Source of the DNA: Dolomedes plantarius
Lineage: Eukaryota; Arthropoda; Arachnida; Araneae; Dolomedidae
Reading direction: 5' to 3'
Assembly (NCBI GenBank): GCA_907164885.2
Contig: OU015490.1
Coordinates: 222,822,054-222,886,053 of the forward strand
DNA length: 64,000 nt
Position numbers and translations under genes: made by a program. Below are positions 23,082 to 35,925 of this stretch, in pieces. Within the stretch, counting starts at the first letter, position 1, and each line of letters starts with the position of its first letter. The notes under the pieces were generated by a model. That model worked only from the letters and a program-made list of their open reading frames with translations. It ran no database searches and was not told where the DNA came from.

Positions 23082-23148
<67 letters not shown>
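23082..23148. repeat. TA microsatellite
   Basis: Uninterrupted TA repeat of about 67 bp. Confidence 0.95.
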
Positions 23149-23152
<4 letters not shown>

Positions 23153-23840
23153 ACAAATTTTAAGCTTTTGACAATCAAGGTTAATTTAAAACGCCTCCGG
23201 AATATATTTCAATTTTCAATTGATGGAACTCAAAAATAAATTTCAAATTTATCTAGACTCGAATTAAAGATTTCTTTCTGCTTATTGAAATACAAATCGT
23301 TGATATTTTTGTGTAAAGTTAAAAAAGATTGGATGATAGTTATACTATACATGGGATAGAGAAGAAAGGGATTCCAAACCCATGAGAATAATTAAATAGT
23401 TCATTATAATTTCGCACGTAATATAGCCATTGATCGTATGTGTAATTAATGTACTATTAATTGTATGCTTTTCTGAAAATCTTATGATCTTCTACAGCAA
23501 AGTTCTAGAAATTGCTAAACTGACTTTATATTTAGAGCATATATAGGACATATAAGATTGTTTGATATTGTTAAAATGAGTCTATAAAGTAAAACAGAAA
23601 TGCATTTAAAAACACTTTCCTAAGATTATCGGATGCAAAACTTTCGTAATTAAATCTAAAATTACTAGAAGTATACGGTTATCGGCAAAATTGAACTTCT
23701 TGGAAGAGGAAATTGATTATGCATAATTAATTTAATATAAGATTTCGACGTATTCCAGGATAAAATTACACTTACTAATTATAATTATGCGATCGATGTA
23801 GGATATATATTTATGAGACTTAGCCCATACACACACACGC

Positions 23841-23879
<39 letters not shown>

Positions 23880-24084
23880 TATATACTTTGAAGACTGAAA
23901 ATGTGCATATTTAAGTTCACTTTTTAGTTTTATGCATGTGGATTCCTTAGTAATTGGTCTGACGACATAAAATTACTGCCAAAGACCATGTATGCATTTT
24001 ATATTTTACACAAGTATTACGAAATGTATAAGACACACCGAAGATCTGTTTTTATTTTTTTATGTAAGACTATTTCTAAGATTA
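23149..24084. other. Spacer with small TA microsatellite
   Basis: AT-rich, no coding motif. TA repeats with a CA-rich lead-in at about 23826-23886. Confidence 0.5.
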
Positions 24085-25395
24085 CAGAGGCTGTTCGCAC
24101 ATTTTTTAGACGATTTTGGTAAGCGGTAATAAAAAATCGTTTGCTGCAAAAGAAATAATTGCAATTGTACTATGTTTTTAAAAGTCAAAATTATCGCCTG
24201 CGGCTTGAAATTTTTGTTTTTATTCAAAATGGCGTTTTTAACAAAGCAGTGGTTTGAATGCTACATTTATGCTCTTTCCGAAGAGAAATATACATACTCC
24301 GTTATCAAAAAACGATGTGAGAGTCATGGTTTTGTGATATCTAATGCGTCGATAGGTAATATCGTCAACAAGAAAGGAAAAAAAAACGTCAAATTGGAGC
24401 CTCAAGTGGGACAAAAATTCCAAACAAGTATCCAAGGAAAAAACGGACATCTTCGACTATTGCAAAGGTACGTTGTTTAATGTTAAAAGAAAATCCCCCT
24501 AGTCAAAGGACAGTTGCAAAATTATTAAAATGCTCGGTGTCCACTGTAAACAAAATGATAAACGTTGATTTAAATCTTAAGAAAGCGAAAAAACGCAATG
24601 TGCATCGTCTTCTTCCAAATCATATCGCTGAACGCAGGACACGCTGCAGAATTCTATATGAGAAACACTTATCCAAAGAAAAATGGAAAAAAATTGTCAC
24701 TATAGATGAATCATGGGTGTATTTAAATGATTGCAACAAAAAAAAGAGCCATTTATTATCATAAAAGGGGAGAAAAAAATTTAAGTACATGGTTCAAAGA
24801 ATCGAAAGAAAGTTTTTCTAAGGTATTCATGATTGTTGCTGGTTTTTCTTATAATGGCAAGTTAAAAATAAAGAGAGTGAAAAAAAATTGTCACTATTAA
24901 CTCCAAATACTATCAGAAACATATTTTATCGCCAATTTTTTTGAATGAAATACCATCGCTTTACCCACAGTGCCATCAATCTGTGAGACTACATTAGGAC
25001 AAAGCTAGCAGTCGCACATCAAAATCCACAGTAAATTTCCTAAAAGAAATGGAACAAAAAACTGGTATCAAGGCCATACCCTTCACTGATATCCTTACTA
25101 AATCTCCCGATGTATCACCTATGGATTTTTGTGCTTTCGGACTTTTAAAATCTGCATTATCCAAACGTCGTCCCAAAACCCTTACAGGACTCTGGAAAGC
25201 TGTTCAGGAGGAATGGGATAGAATACCTCTTCTGACACTTCAAAAGGCATTATTTTATTATCCTGGAAATTGCGGTGTCGAAAGATAGTTCAGAATAAGG
25301 GATGTCAAATAGAACATTTAAAACACAAGAATTTTATGTAATTTAGTTTTGTGAATACAATATACATCGTTTAAAAAATGTGTGAACAGCCTTTG
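24085..25395 (+). mobile_element. Mariner element, 1.3 kb, with intact ends
   Basis: Inverted ends CAGAGGCTGTTCGCACATTT and the complement ending ...TGTGAACAGCCTTTG, about 28 bp, flanked by TA. Length and content match a full-size mariner. Confidence 0.9.
24229..25288 (+). pseudogene. Mariner-type transposase, broken
   Basis: MAFLTKQWFECYIYALSEE starts the first piece, about 80 codons with a helix-turn-helix look. A second frame from 24480 (MLKENPPSQRTVAKLLKCSV) contains a second DNA-binding helix pair and ends soon after VTIDESWVYL, the first catalytic Asp. The second Asp survives as DKASSRTSKSTVNFLKEM from about 24998, and the third in KSPDVSPMDFCAFGLLK. All three catalytic residues remain, but three frames and several stops interrupt the gene. 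Confidence 0.75.
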
Positions 25396-25806
25396 TATTA
25401 GCGAAGTTAACTCTAGGTTAATGTTTTAAAATCTTCGATAAAGAAGCTGATTTGTAATAAGTTCGCTAATAAACGTTTGCTAATAAATTTGTAATAAGTT
25501 ATTTAATAAATGCTTTTTTTACTAAACAATGTTTGTGTTATAAGCAAAGAAGTTTTAATAATAATCAAATATACAAAACAAACTTCTATATTACCCATAA
25601 AATTTAAAACTTCTTTTCGGCGACGAAGAATTTTCTCTACTTTAAGTATGTCGTTATGGAAGCCCTTGCCGTTGCCTGATATGGTAAAGTTTTTTTAAAT
25701 ATTTATTTCTATTTATTTATTTATTTTAATTTCAATGGCAGGAAAAATACAAAGAATACTAAAATACAATAGAAAAAACAAAATAACAAAGAACAAAAAA
25801 AAAAAT
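25396..25806. other. Spacer, nothing firm
   Basis: A short segment around 25646-25690 (TATGTCGTTATGGAAGCCC...) has a diverged second copy near 27199-27240. Otherwise unremarkable. Confidence 0.4.
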
Positions 25807-25900
25807 CAGGTAGTCTCTCCTAAAGAAACTACCGCGGGTTATTAACGTAGGATTACTTATCGTTGCTTGTATATGTATATGTTATGTATATGTTATATAC

Positions 25901-25986
<86 letters not shown>

Positions 25987-26173
25987 GTATGTATGTATGT
26001 CAAAATTTTGACGAATTTTGGTTCTTTTCTGTTTAACTGTCTACAGCTTGCCTAAGCGATACAGACTGGGTTGGGCGCGCTGCCAAATTTATAACTCACT
26101 GCGACGGATGGTTTTAGCGTCTGAAATTTTCCTTTCCGGAAGACCGTTATGGAGGAACGTAATCCTACGTTAA
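25807..26173 (+). repeat. Dispersed repeat 'TTAACG' family, copy A
   Basis: Left module CAGGTAGTCTCTCCTAAAG...ACTACCGCGGGTTATTAACGTAGGATTAC (written here in parts), central TA/TG microsatellite, then a right module of about 190 bp ending GTAATCCTACGTTAA. The inner left TTAACGTAGGATTAC is the inverted match of the right end. No coding sequence. Five copies occur in this window; the class is unknown to me. Confidence 0.8.
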
Positions 26174-26334
26174 AAGAGAGATAGGAAAATTAGCATTTGT
26201 CTAAAAGTTCTCCCGCTAGCCAAAACATTTGAAAATAGTATTTCCAGCGCAAAGAGCTGGGCAACAGTGCAAATACAAGATGGCCACTTCCTTGGATGAA
26301 TTTCCAGGGGACAGTAAGGTTTTGCGAAATATAG

Positions 26335-26620
26335 TAAGTTTATAGATCTAAGTATAAAATAATACGCAGGTATTTAAAATTGGGATTTTGCACTGCAGTG
26401 CTTGAAAAAATTTCGAAATCCTATTTATCAAGTAAAAATTTTTCTCTTGTAGGCAGTTATCTCGATTATGCTGATTAATATGAGTTCATAGAAACAGGAG
26501 GGATAAAAACCATTTCAAGAAATTTTGTAAGAAAAAATAAAATTAAAAGGTGATTTTGAATTCCTCTTCAAGTGCTTAGTTTGCTTAAAAAACATTTAAA
26601 AAATTCTTTAACATAAAATA
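26335..26620 (+). repeat. Local direct duplication, first copy
   Basis: Matches 27245-27477 followed by 28928-28995, at moderate divergence (for example CAGTGCTTGAAAAAATTTCG against CAGTGCTAGAAAAAAATTTC, and later TCAAGTGCTTAGTTTG in both). The second copy is split by the repeat-family copy B. Confidence 0.7.
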
Positions 26621-27244
26621 GTACTTTAACTAGGTAATAGTACTATAATAAACGAATATACAATACGAACATATCTATTACTCGTCACATCCATCCCCAT
26701 AGGCGTAGCGTTGGGCACGCCAACTTAACTTCAAATAAATTAAAATGTTAATAGACGTTTGGTTAAAATCGGAAAATTTTAGAAAACTTTCAAGAAAGTT
26801 GGTTTTTTCCTGCTTTTTTAAGCTGTGAAACTGTAGATTGCGATGATATCTTTAGCCTCAACATAGTTTTTAACAATGATATTATCCACAACAAACATTC
26901 GATGCTATATTGTTTTCTCATTTTATTTATATTATATTTTTCTCATTGCATAACTTTTGAATATTACTTAAACATCAATTCTATTGTTATTCAGTTTTTA
27001 AAAAAACATAATATTTCATATTTTAAGGACCGTCCGGCAGTCAATGCGCTGAAAAGGGCCCTGACTGAATTCAATTCGTGCCCCCCCCCCAAAAAAAAAA
27101 AAAAAATAGATGCACACTACGCCTATGTCCATCCCCTCCTAATACCCATTTCAAATTTCTTTCTATAGATGAAGACTTTACTGTTGTTTCACCTATCCAG
27201 GCATGTCGGTAAGGGAGCCCTTCTGGTTGCCTCATATGTCACAG

Positions 27245-27477
27245 TTAATAGATTTAAATATATATATAAACTGATACGCATAGATTTAAATTGGCACTTT
27301 ACAATGCAGTGCTAGAAAAAAATTTCGCAGGCTTATTTATCAAGTAAGAAATTTCTTTTACAAGAAGTCACCCCGATAATGCTAAATTATGTAAATTCAT
27401 AGAGACAGGAGAGGGGAAAATCATATCGAAAAATTCTGTAAGTAAAATATAGCAAAATAAATGGTGATTTAAATTTT
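27245..27477 (+). repeat. Local direct duplication, second copy (left part)
   Basis: Left part of the duplicate of 26335-26620. It continues after the insertion at 28928. Confidence 0.65.
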
Positions 27478-27644
27478 TTAACGTAGGATTACGTTCCTCC
27501 ATAACGGTCCTCCGGAAAGCAAAATTTCAGACGCTTTCAGTCGTTGCGAGTCATAAATTTGACATCTCGCCAAACCCAGTCTGTATCACTTGGGCAAGCA
27601 GTAAAAAGTTAAACAGAAAATTACCAAAATGCGTCAAAATCTTG

Positions 27645-27711
<67 letters not shown>

Positions 27712-27737
27712 CGTACATATATATAGATACATATATA

Positions 27738-28824
27738 TTCTACCACTAAAGTGCAGAAATCAGTAAATTTGAACATTACCTACCTACTCTGCATATTAAC
27801 TGATTTGCTCCGTTAAAGTGCGGAAAATTGTTTCATTTCTCGAATTACCTAGGTAATCTGCAAATTACCTAGATAATCTGCATATTACTTACAATGCACT
27901 CGTTAAAGTGAAAATAAGATCTTTGCTGGAACAACAGCAACGTTTCTGTACGCTTAAATTAACATAATGTTATTCATATATTTTTAGATATCTTAAGAAT
28001 CAAGTTAATACAATCAAACAGTCAACATATTAGTTGATAGAATCAGTCATCAATCAATTAAAAAACTATAATACAAAGAATCAAACGGTTTAAAATATAA
28101 TTAGAATTAAGGAAATGAATTTGCAAAACATATGATAACATTATGCTTACTTATTAGTGCAATCTAAAGATTGGTCACACTTTAAATTACATAACAAATG
28201 TTTTTTGCGACAAGCACACCTATTTGTGGTACATTGAGATTTGCAGTCACATTTTCTGAAGCCCTGCCCAGTACCAAGTGATTGTTTTATTATTGTTTGA
28301 TCTAAAGCTATTTCTAAAGCAGGGACATCTTCTTTCGTTAAGAATCTCTCTTTGCAAACACTGAATTCAGATTCTTGCATACAATTGTTTTAAAATACCC
28401 GTTTTGGTATCAAGTTTATAAAAACCCCAGTTTATAAAAACTGTTTTACTAAGAACCACACTAAATTGGATCGGGCATCAGTTTTTGCTCTGTCTACTTC
28501 GGGTACTTTAATTCTCACAGTGACACCTTCATCGACATTTGGGTGCTTTGCATTAAAAACTGCTAACATTTTCTTTGCTTACTTTTCTAAACCTTTCTTG
28601 GCTTCATCACGCTGTATTTTCTGATCCGTATTCTTTTTCCAGCTGGAAAGGAAATGAGATAAACAAACTTTTGAACTTTAACGATACGGAAGCCGTTAAT
28701 GGGCACATTACCTAGGTAAAATGCGGAAAACTTTTGATTCCGCACTTTAACGGAGCAAATCAGTTTATCTGCAGATTAGCTAGGTAATGTGCACATTAAC
28801 GGCTTTCGATCTTTAGCGGTAACA
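27738..28824 (-). mobile_element. Ginger-like DNA transposon remnant
   Basis: Subterminal inverted repeats are perfect over 28 bp: AACTGATTTGCTCCGTTAAA at 27798-27817 continues to 27825, with its complement at 28738-28765. Similarity extends outward to ends near TACCRCTAAAG; the right end on the minus strand starts TGTTACCGC, and Ginger ends start with TGT. TTACCTAGGTAATCTGC-like motifs recur inside. It carries part of an integrase-like protein. Confidence 0.6.
28147..28646 (-). pseudogene. KRBA2/Ginger-type integrase C-terminus with Cys-rich tail
   Basis: Downstream of a plausible 3' splice site at about 28647 (CCTTTCCAG), the minus strand codes WKKNTDQKIQRDEAKKGLEK, a stop, then MLAVFNAKHPNVDEGVTVRI and KVPEVDRAKTDARSNL. 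After a damaged stretch, SEFSVCKERFLTKEDVP leads to a Cys-rich tail, CDCKSQCTTNRCACRKK...CNLKCDQSLDC. This order (linker, 'VRIKVPDVDR', 'EKFLTEEDVP', CXC-like tail) is characteristic of proteins annotated KRAB-A domain-containing protein 2-like, which derive from cut-and-paste integrases. The catalytic core is absent here. Confidence 0.65.
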
Positions 28825-29298
28825 TATACATAACACATACATACATCTATACATACAAAAGAGATAAGCAACGTTAAGTAATCCTACGTTAATAACCGGC
28901 GGTAATTTCGTTAGAAGAGACGACCTGAAATTTGTTTTTCAAGTGCTTAGTTTGTTTAAAAAACGACAAGGAAAACATTCTATAACATAAAATATCAACA
29001 AAAAAAAGTTGATATTGAAAATTGGAGGATTTTTTAAGTGCTTAGTTTGAATAACATTTCTTAATCGACAGAGGATATTTAAAAGTAACAGCTCTTTTCA
29101 GACTTCCTTTTATTTTAGTTGGAATTATGAGCACTACGGTCTTCATTTTGCTGCAAAGTTCCTAAATAAGTCACAAACTACAGATTTACTACTACTATGG
29201 ATTCTATTTGACTAAATAGAAGATACTTTAAGCTATCGGCATTGCAGTATCTGAACATTTCTTACAATATTATTAATACAATTCAATAATTCCATATA

Positions 29299-30027
29299 CA
29301 GAGGGGTCATAAAAAAACTTTGCCGATATATGGACCGCTAGCGGCTGTTCTGTTCAACCGATCGAGATGAGATTTCAGATATAGTTATTTAGAGGTATGA
29401 GCTTGGTATTCTGTGTACGGCAACAAAGAGGCGCCCACGGTTACGGCTATTGGTGCAGAAACTCTAAATTTTCGAATGGCAACACCCACTTTTTCTCGTT
29501 GCAAAATGCTCAGTGCATGCGAAAACCCTAACGAGCGTTGGAGCGGTACGTGTATCCCAAAAAACGGCACCCAACAAAAACACGATGATGGTACCCAGGT
29601 AGAAAATGTGTAATCCAAATAAAAGTTTTCTTTTTTCTGATCTGTGTTGTCATCAGTGATTGCAGTCTTACCTCTGTCATATGCAAATTTCCTCCGTGTG
29701 AACCGATCGTGTATTTGTAGGCTGTTCACAGAGCTGCTCTTTGTGCGTGCATAACGCGTCCGTTTTTTGTGATACAAATACCGTTCAAACGCTCTTTTTG
29801 GTTTTCGCATGCGTTGAGCATTTTCGACGGGAAAAAGTAGGCGTTGCCATTCGAAAATTTCGAGTTTCTGTACCTATAACCGTAACCGTGAGCGTCACTT
29901 TGTTGCCGTTCTCAAAATCTCGAGCTCATACCTCTGAATAACTATATCTGAAATCTCATCTTGATCGGTTGAATGGAATGGCCGCTAGAGGTCCGTATAT
30001 CGACAAAGTTTTTTTATGACCACCCTG
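29299..30027. mobile_element. Long foldback element, 729 bp
   Basis: CAGAGGGGTCATAAAAAAAC at the left is matched by GTTTTTTTATGACCACCCTG at the right, next to TA. Complementarity continues for about 300 bp per arm (for example GAGATTTCAGATATAGTTA; TTCGAATGGCAAC; GCATGCGAAAACC). No intact coding region. Frames seen inside are by-products of the palindrome. Confidence 0.85.
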
Positions 30028-31656
<1,629 letters not shown>

Positions 31657-31979
31657 CAGGTAGTCTCTTCTAACAAAACTACGACGGGTTATTAACGTAG
31701 GATTACTTATCGTTGCTTACCTCTTTTGTATGTATATATGTATGTATGTGTTATGTATGTGTGTATGTATGTGTTATGTATATATATATGTGTGTGTGTG
31801 TCAAAATTTTGACGCATTTTGGTACTTTCCTGCTTAACTGTTTACTGCTTTCTCAAACGATACAGACTGGGTTTGGCCCGCTGCCAAAATTATAACTCGT
31901 GAGGTACGGACGGACGGTTTTAGCGTTTGAAATTTGCCTTTCCGCACGATCGATCTGGAGGAACGTAATCCTACGTTAA
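31657..31979 (+). repeat. Dispersed repeat 'TTAACG' family, copy C
   Basis: Same modules as copy A: CAGGTAGTCTCTTCTAAC, TTAACGTAGGATTACTTATC, TATG/TG microsatellite, TTGACGCATTTTGGTAC, end GTAATCCTACGTTAA. Confidence 0.85.
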
Positions 31980-32740
31980 AAATGAATTATACCTGCATTT
32001 AAGTCCTGAGACAACCGCATGAGTAACGTAAACTTTTATTTAATTTTATAAATTATGCGTGCATTTCTTTTATATGTTACAGAAACTAGTGGATAATAAT
32101 GACGTAAAGAACACTTCTTTACTACAATAGACTAAAATTATAGCCACCTTTTTTTAAAAATTATTGTGGCGTTGAAGATGTGTTCTTTATGCAATCGAAT
32201 TTATATACTAAGGAAAAACAATATTATGCATTAATTCTGAGCAGAACAGAAGAAGATAATTGCATTATACTGTTGAAAGCGGGAGCATAACTACTAATTC
32301 AATAAGCATACATTTTTCTTAGCGGGCCCACTCGCTGATTGGTAAATAACGTCATTAACGATTATCTAAGATCGAATCAGGCATATCATGCTAGCTATCT
32401 ATTTCTAGGGATTATTGCATAAAAATAGAAAATCAAATGTGAATTTTATTTTGTTATTTTCTTATTTTAAAAGTGTATTTAGAGTTTTGCGCATTCATTC
32501 ATTGCATTTCGTGAAGGAAAAGGCATGTGTTCTCATTGCATTTTCATGTTATTCTGGTAATATTTATGATTCTTATCTAATAGTATGTATTGTTTACAAA
32601 CTTATGTTTTAGTTTGGTAGTCCTGTTTACTAATTTTTATTTGATTGACTTTCATTGATTACCAGTTGTTGAGATTTATAGATTTAGTGGACTGTAAGGT
32701 TTTAAGAGTTATTCATAATTTAAACAAAATAATTACATAA
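31980..32740. other. Spacer, nothing recognised
   Basis: AT-rich, no supported feature. Confidence 0.5.
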
Positions 32741-32904
32741 GCACAATTAATAGATACATTTGCACAATTAGTAGAACACGTTTGCGCAATTAATAGAATA
32801 CACTAGCACAATTAATAAAATATATTTGCGCAATTAATAGAATTGACTAGTACAATTAATAGAATACACTTGCACGATTAATAGAATACAGTTGCATAAT
32901 TTAA
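32741..32904 (+). repeat. Minisatellite, about 22-bp unit
   Basis: Roughly seven units of GCACAATTAATAGAATACACTT with substitutions, such as GCGCAATTAATAGAA and GCACGATTAATAGAA. Confidence 0.85.
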
Positions 32905-33527
32905 TTGAATATATGGTGAAGATGTTGAACAGCCTACCAACGGTGGCCGGAATGTTCCAGTCTGATCGTCTCTGGACTTTTCCGTTTTCGATTATGTTAA
33001 CTTTTTTTATTTTTAATCATAAACTGTTCCAAATGTAATTCTGCTGAAAGCTGCTGTAGTGCATTGAAGCGCAAGATTTCTAGATTGCTTTCTGTGTAGG
33101 GTGTAGCGCGCATGCGCATTGATTATCACCACCCCGGATTCCCGCGTTAAGTAAATTTTTTGACACTTTGAAAAGGTGCTTCCTACTGTAAAGAGCTAAA
33201 TTCTATATTCATTAAATGTCCTTTTAATATTAATTCTGTTGACTTTTGTTTTTTCTGTCGTTTTGATTTAGAAACTTTTAGCCTGAACGACATGTTGACT
33301 ACTTCCATAAGGGATGGATCAACGTTGAGGAAATGAAAACCCCAATAAGCATAAAGAATATGAATTACGATTTGACTTACAGATCAATGACGAAGAGTAT
33401 TTTTCGTCCTCCAGACGTCATCCAAACCTTTCCCTTCAGAGAATACATCAAAAACAGAATAATTAAGCAGAAACTGTTTTTGACCATCTGCTCGCTACAC
33501 GTGCAACAAATTTCTGGTCAAAAGTAG
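32905..33527. other. Spacer, perhaps mariner 5' remains
   Basis: No recognisable coding. The right part adjoins a mariner tail and may be its decayed upstream region. Confidence 0.4.
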
Positions 33528-33782
33528 ATGCCGCCACAGCCGCCGTATTCACCAGACCTCGCTCCTTGCAATTTTTACCTGCTCCCGAAACTGAAAGATC
33601 GCATAAAGGGCAAGCGGTTTGCAAATGCCGAAGAAGTGATAGCAACAGAGACAACGGCTTTACGATAGCTCTCTCGCAATGGTTTCCAGGACTGTTTCCA
33701 GAAGCTGTATCAACTCTGGCAGAAGTGTATAGTTGAGGAAGGACATTATTTTGAAAGTGATTGTGTTCAGAAGACTTTATAA
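33528..33782 (+). pseudogene. Mariner (SETMAR-like) transposase C-terminus
   Basis: One frame reads YSPDLAPCNFYLLPKLKDRI then KGKRFANAEEV, an in-frame TAG, and FQDCFQKLYQLWQKCIVEEG, HYFESD, and a stop. These match the last 80 or so residues of classical mariner transposases: 'SPDLAPCDF' holds the third catalytic Asp, here changed to Asn in CNF, and the 'GEYFEGD' type ending is conserved. The N-terminal two thirds are absent or unrecognisable. Confidence 0.8.
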
Positions 33783-33866
33783 GTGTATTCGTTGTTGTAG
33801 TAAATAAAGTCCCCGAATGTATTGACTGTATGAGTATATATACATATATATAATCAATAGAATATA

Positions 33867-35275
33867 TACTCATGGACAAAAAAATTAGCGCACCAAGAAA
33901 TAATTACGGGATCGTAACGAAACTTGCAATGAAGGTACATGTCGGGGAGATATGCAAATGATTAGAAATGCAGCGTGATTGCGCATTACGTATAGCCGGT
34001 AGAGGGCGTTGAACATAGTACTATGTGGAGTATAAAACAGGTAACCAAAGCTTGTTTGAGTGTGCTGAATCATTTACAAAGGAAGAGCTGAGATAGACAT
34101 GCCATTACGCCGTGTTCGAAGACATTATAAGCAGTTGTCGCAGTTTGAGAGGGGGAGAATCGTCGGGATGATGGAAGCTGGGTGGTCAGCTAGGCGAGTA
34201 GCTCGTCAATTAGGCCGCTCTGATTGTGTTGTGAGGAGGTGTTGGGACCAGTGGACCCGAGAGATGTCATGTACACGAAGACCAGGCTCAGGACGCCCTC
34301 GACAGACCAGTCGTCGAGAAGACCGCCACATCGTAAGAAATGCCGCGTACAGCCAACTGCTTCATCGACCGCCATCCAGGCACAGGTAGCACCTTCACGA
34401 GGGGCCTCTGTGTCTTCTCGAACCATACGAAGGCGCCTGGCTGAAGGACAGTTGGTATCGCGACGCCCATTAAGTGTGCTGCCCTTGACCCCCACCCATC
34501 GACGCCTCCGTTTGGAGTTTTCCGCGCACGAGGAAACTGGACTGTAGCGGAATGGAACCAGGTCGTCTTTATAGACGAATCCAGATTCAATCTGGGCAGT
34601 GATGACAATCGTGTTCGTGTGTGGAGAGCCCATGGTGAACGCTTAATCCTGCCTTCGCTGTACAGCGACACATCGCTCCCACAGCTGGTGTGATGGCATA
34701 GGGTGCCATTGCCTACAATACACGGTCACCCCTAGTATTGTTCCGTGGCACCATGACAGCCCAGTGGTATGTTCATGAAATCCTGCAACCACATGTGTTG
34801 CCACTCATGCAACGGCTCCCAGGAGCCATTTTCAACAAGACAATGCTCGGCCTCATACGGCAAGGGTGTCACAAGACTGTCTCCGCACTGTTACTACCCT
34901 TCCTTGGCCTGCCCGATCCCCAGATTTGTCTCCAATCGAGCATATCTGGGATCATTTGGGACGACGAGTTGGGCATCCCACGAGTTTGAACGAACTAGAT
35001 GCAAGGTTACAGCAAATATGGAACGAAATGTCTCAAGACATCATACAGAACTTGTATGACTCAATGCCCGATCGTATCGCATCGTGCATTCGCGCTAGAG
35101 GGGGTCCAACGGAGTATTAACTCCTCCGTTCTTTTGCCTTTTTCTCTGAAATAAATTATCCTTTTTCTTTGATTTTCTTATCATTTACTTATATCAAAGT
35201 AGTCATTACGTATGTAAAATTTCGTTTCATTTTGACGACTCCTTCTTGGTGCGCTAATTTGTTTGTCCATGAGTG
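33867..35275 (+). mobile_element. Tc1-like transposon, family B
   Basis: Ends ACTCATGGACAAA...AATTAGCGCACCAAGAA and the inverted partner at 35239-35275, beside TA. Size 1.4 kb. The flanks share an 18-bp stretch (TATATATAATCAATAGAA) on both sides, longer than a TA duplication. Confidence 0.85.
34099..35120 (+). pseudogene. Tc1 transposase, family B, inactive
   Basis: MPLRRVRRHYKQLSQFERGR starts a paired-type DNA-binding region with ARRVARQLGRSDCVVRRCW, then the GRPR-like box GSGRPRQ. After a frame change come SSRTIRRRLAEGQLVSRRPL and VVFIDESRFNLGSDDN with the first Asp. A stop interrupts near 34695 (GVMA* where 'GVMVWGAI' is usual). Then RGTMTAQWYVHEILQPHVLP, a shifted FQQDNARPHTARVSQDC with the second Asp, and LPWPARSPDLSPIEHIWDHL with the Glu. 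It ends IRARGGPTEY. At least three frame changes. Confidence 0.85.
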
Positions 35276-35440
35276 TATATATAATCAATAGAAATCTACA
35301 TATTAAATCACGTTTAGAGTTGAAAAAATAATGTAAGGAGCTTCGTTCCTGACGGGGTAACAATTTTTTGTTACCCCAATTTTTTGTTACATCCAATAAC
35401 AATTTTTTGTTATTGGATGTTATAATGTAAAGTTAAAATT
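35276..35440 (+). repeat. Fragment of a dispersed repeat with tandem hairpins
   Basis: TAATCAATAGAAATCTACAT through GGAGCTTCGTTCCTGACGGG is the reverse complement of about 57690-57770. It ends in two perfect hairpins: 35354-35377 (10-bp arms) and 35389-35420 (14-bp arms), both with the core TAACAATTTTTTGTTA. Confidence 0.75.
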
Positions 35441-35925
35441 AAAAGAAAACCGGTTAAACTCGTTTTCTACCATTTTCTTTTGGATGTTCTTTTGCTTAAC
35501 TTGGATTCTCCCGTTCCCAAAATAGTTTAGTATGGCGTCTGGTAAATTAAATACAAAATTTTTTGCGAAATTGGAATGCATAGGTAAGATTACGCGTGAA
35601 GATTGTGCTTTTTAAAACTGTATTTTAATAATTCTTCCACATTGTTTTGGTTTCTGGAAATGAGACGTCCCTATTCCGATGCTTCTAGCGCGAGAACGCG
35701 TTGGCAAAATCGTGCCAAGAAGTGTGCCAAGAGGCACCCTATTCTGGTGAAATACCAATTCATGTGGCCAGGTTTGATAGCAGAAACATAACTTTTGCTC
35801 GAAAACCAAATTTAAGTTTACCGTAGCAATTCTTGCGTAAAAGCTCGCAAATTCGCATCTTATTCTTGGTTTGGCGGCAGAAGATACAATATGAAAATTG
35901 CGTAAGGGAAATATAGATCTTGAAC
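35441..35925. other. Spacer, no supported gene
   Basis: A short ATG frame at 35533 followed by GTAAG was considered as an exon but lacks support. Confidence 0.4.

Larger units (their letters stand above)
27478..28927 (-). repeat. Dispersed repeat 'TTAACG' family, copy B, with nested element
   Basis: On the minus strand the right module (27478-27650) ends with GTAATCCTACGTTAA, the microsatellite lies at 27650-27740, and the left module returns at 28865-28927. Between microsatellite and left module sits a nested transposon. Because the host sequence is a known duplicate, the outer borders of the family can be read here; AAATTT flanks both sides and may be a target duplication. Confidence 0.75.

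Noticed and set aside
29385..29810. 141-codon minus-strand frame
   Set aside because: It lies within the foldback element and mirrors the plus-strand frame of the other arm; no protein motif.
34190..34671. Minus-strand frames of 127-147 codons
   Set aside because: They are antisense shadows of the GC-richer Tc1 transposase on the plus strand.
35533..35587. First coding exon (ATG GCG TCT ... followed by GTAAG)
   Set aside because: Only 18 codons with a donor-like site, no second exon or homology could be found.
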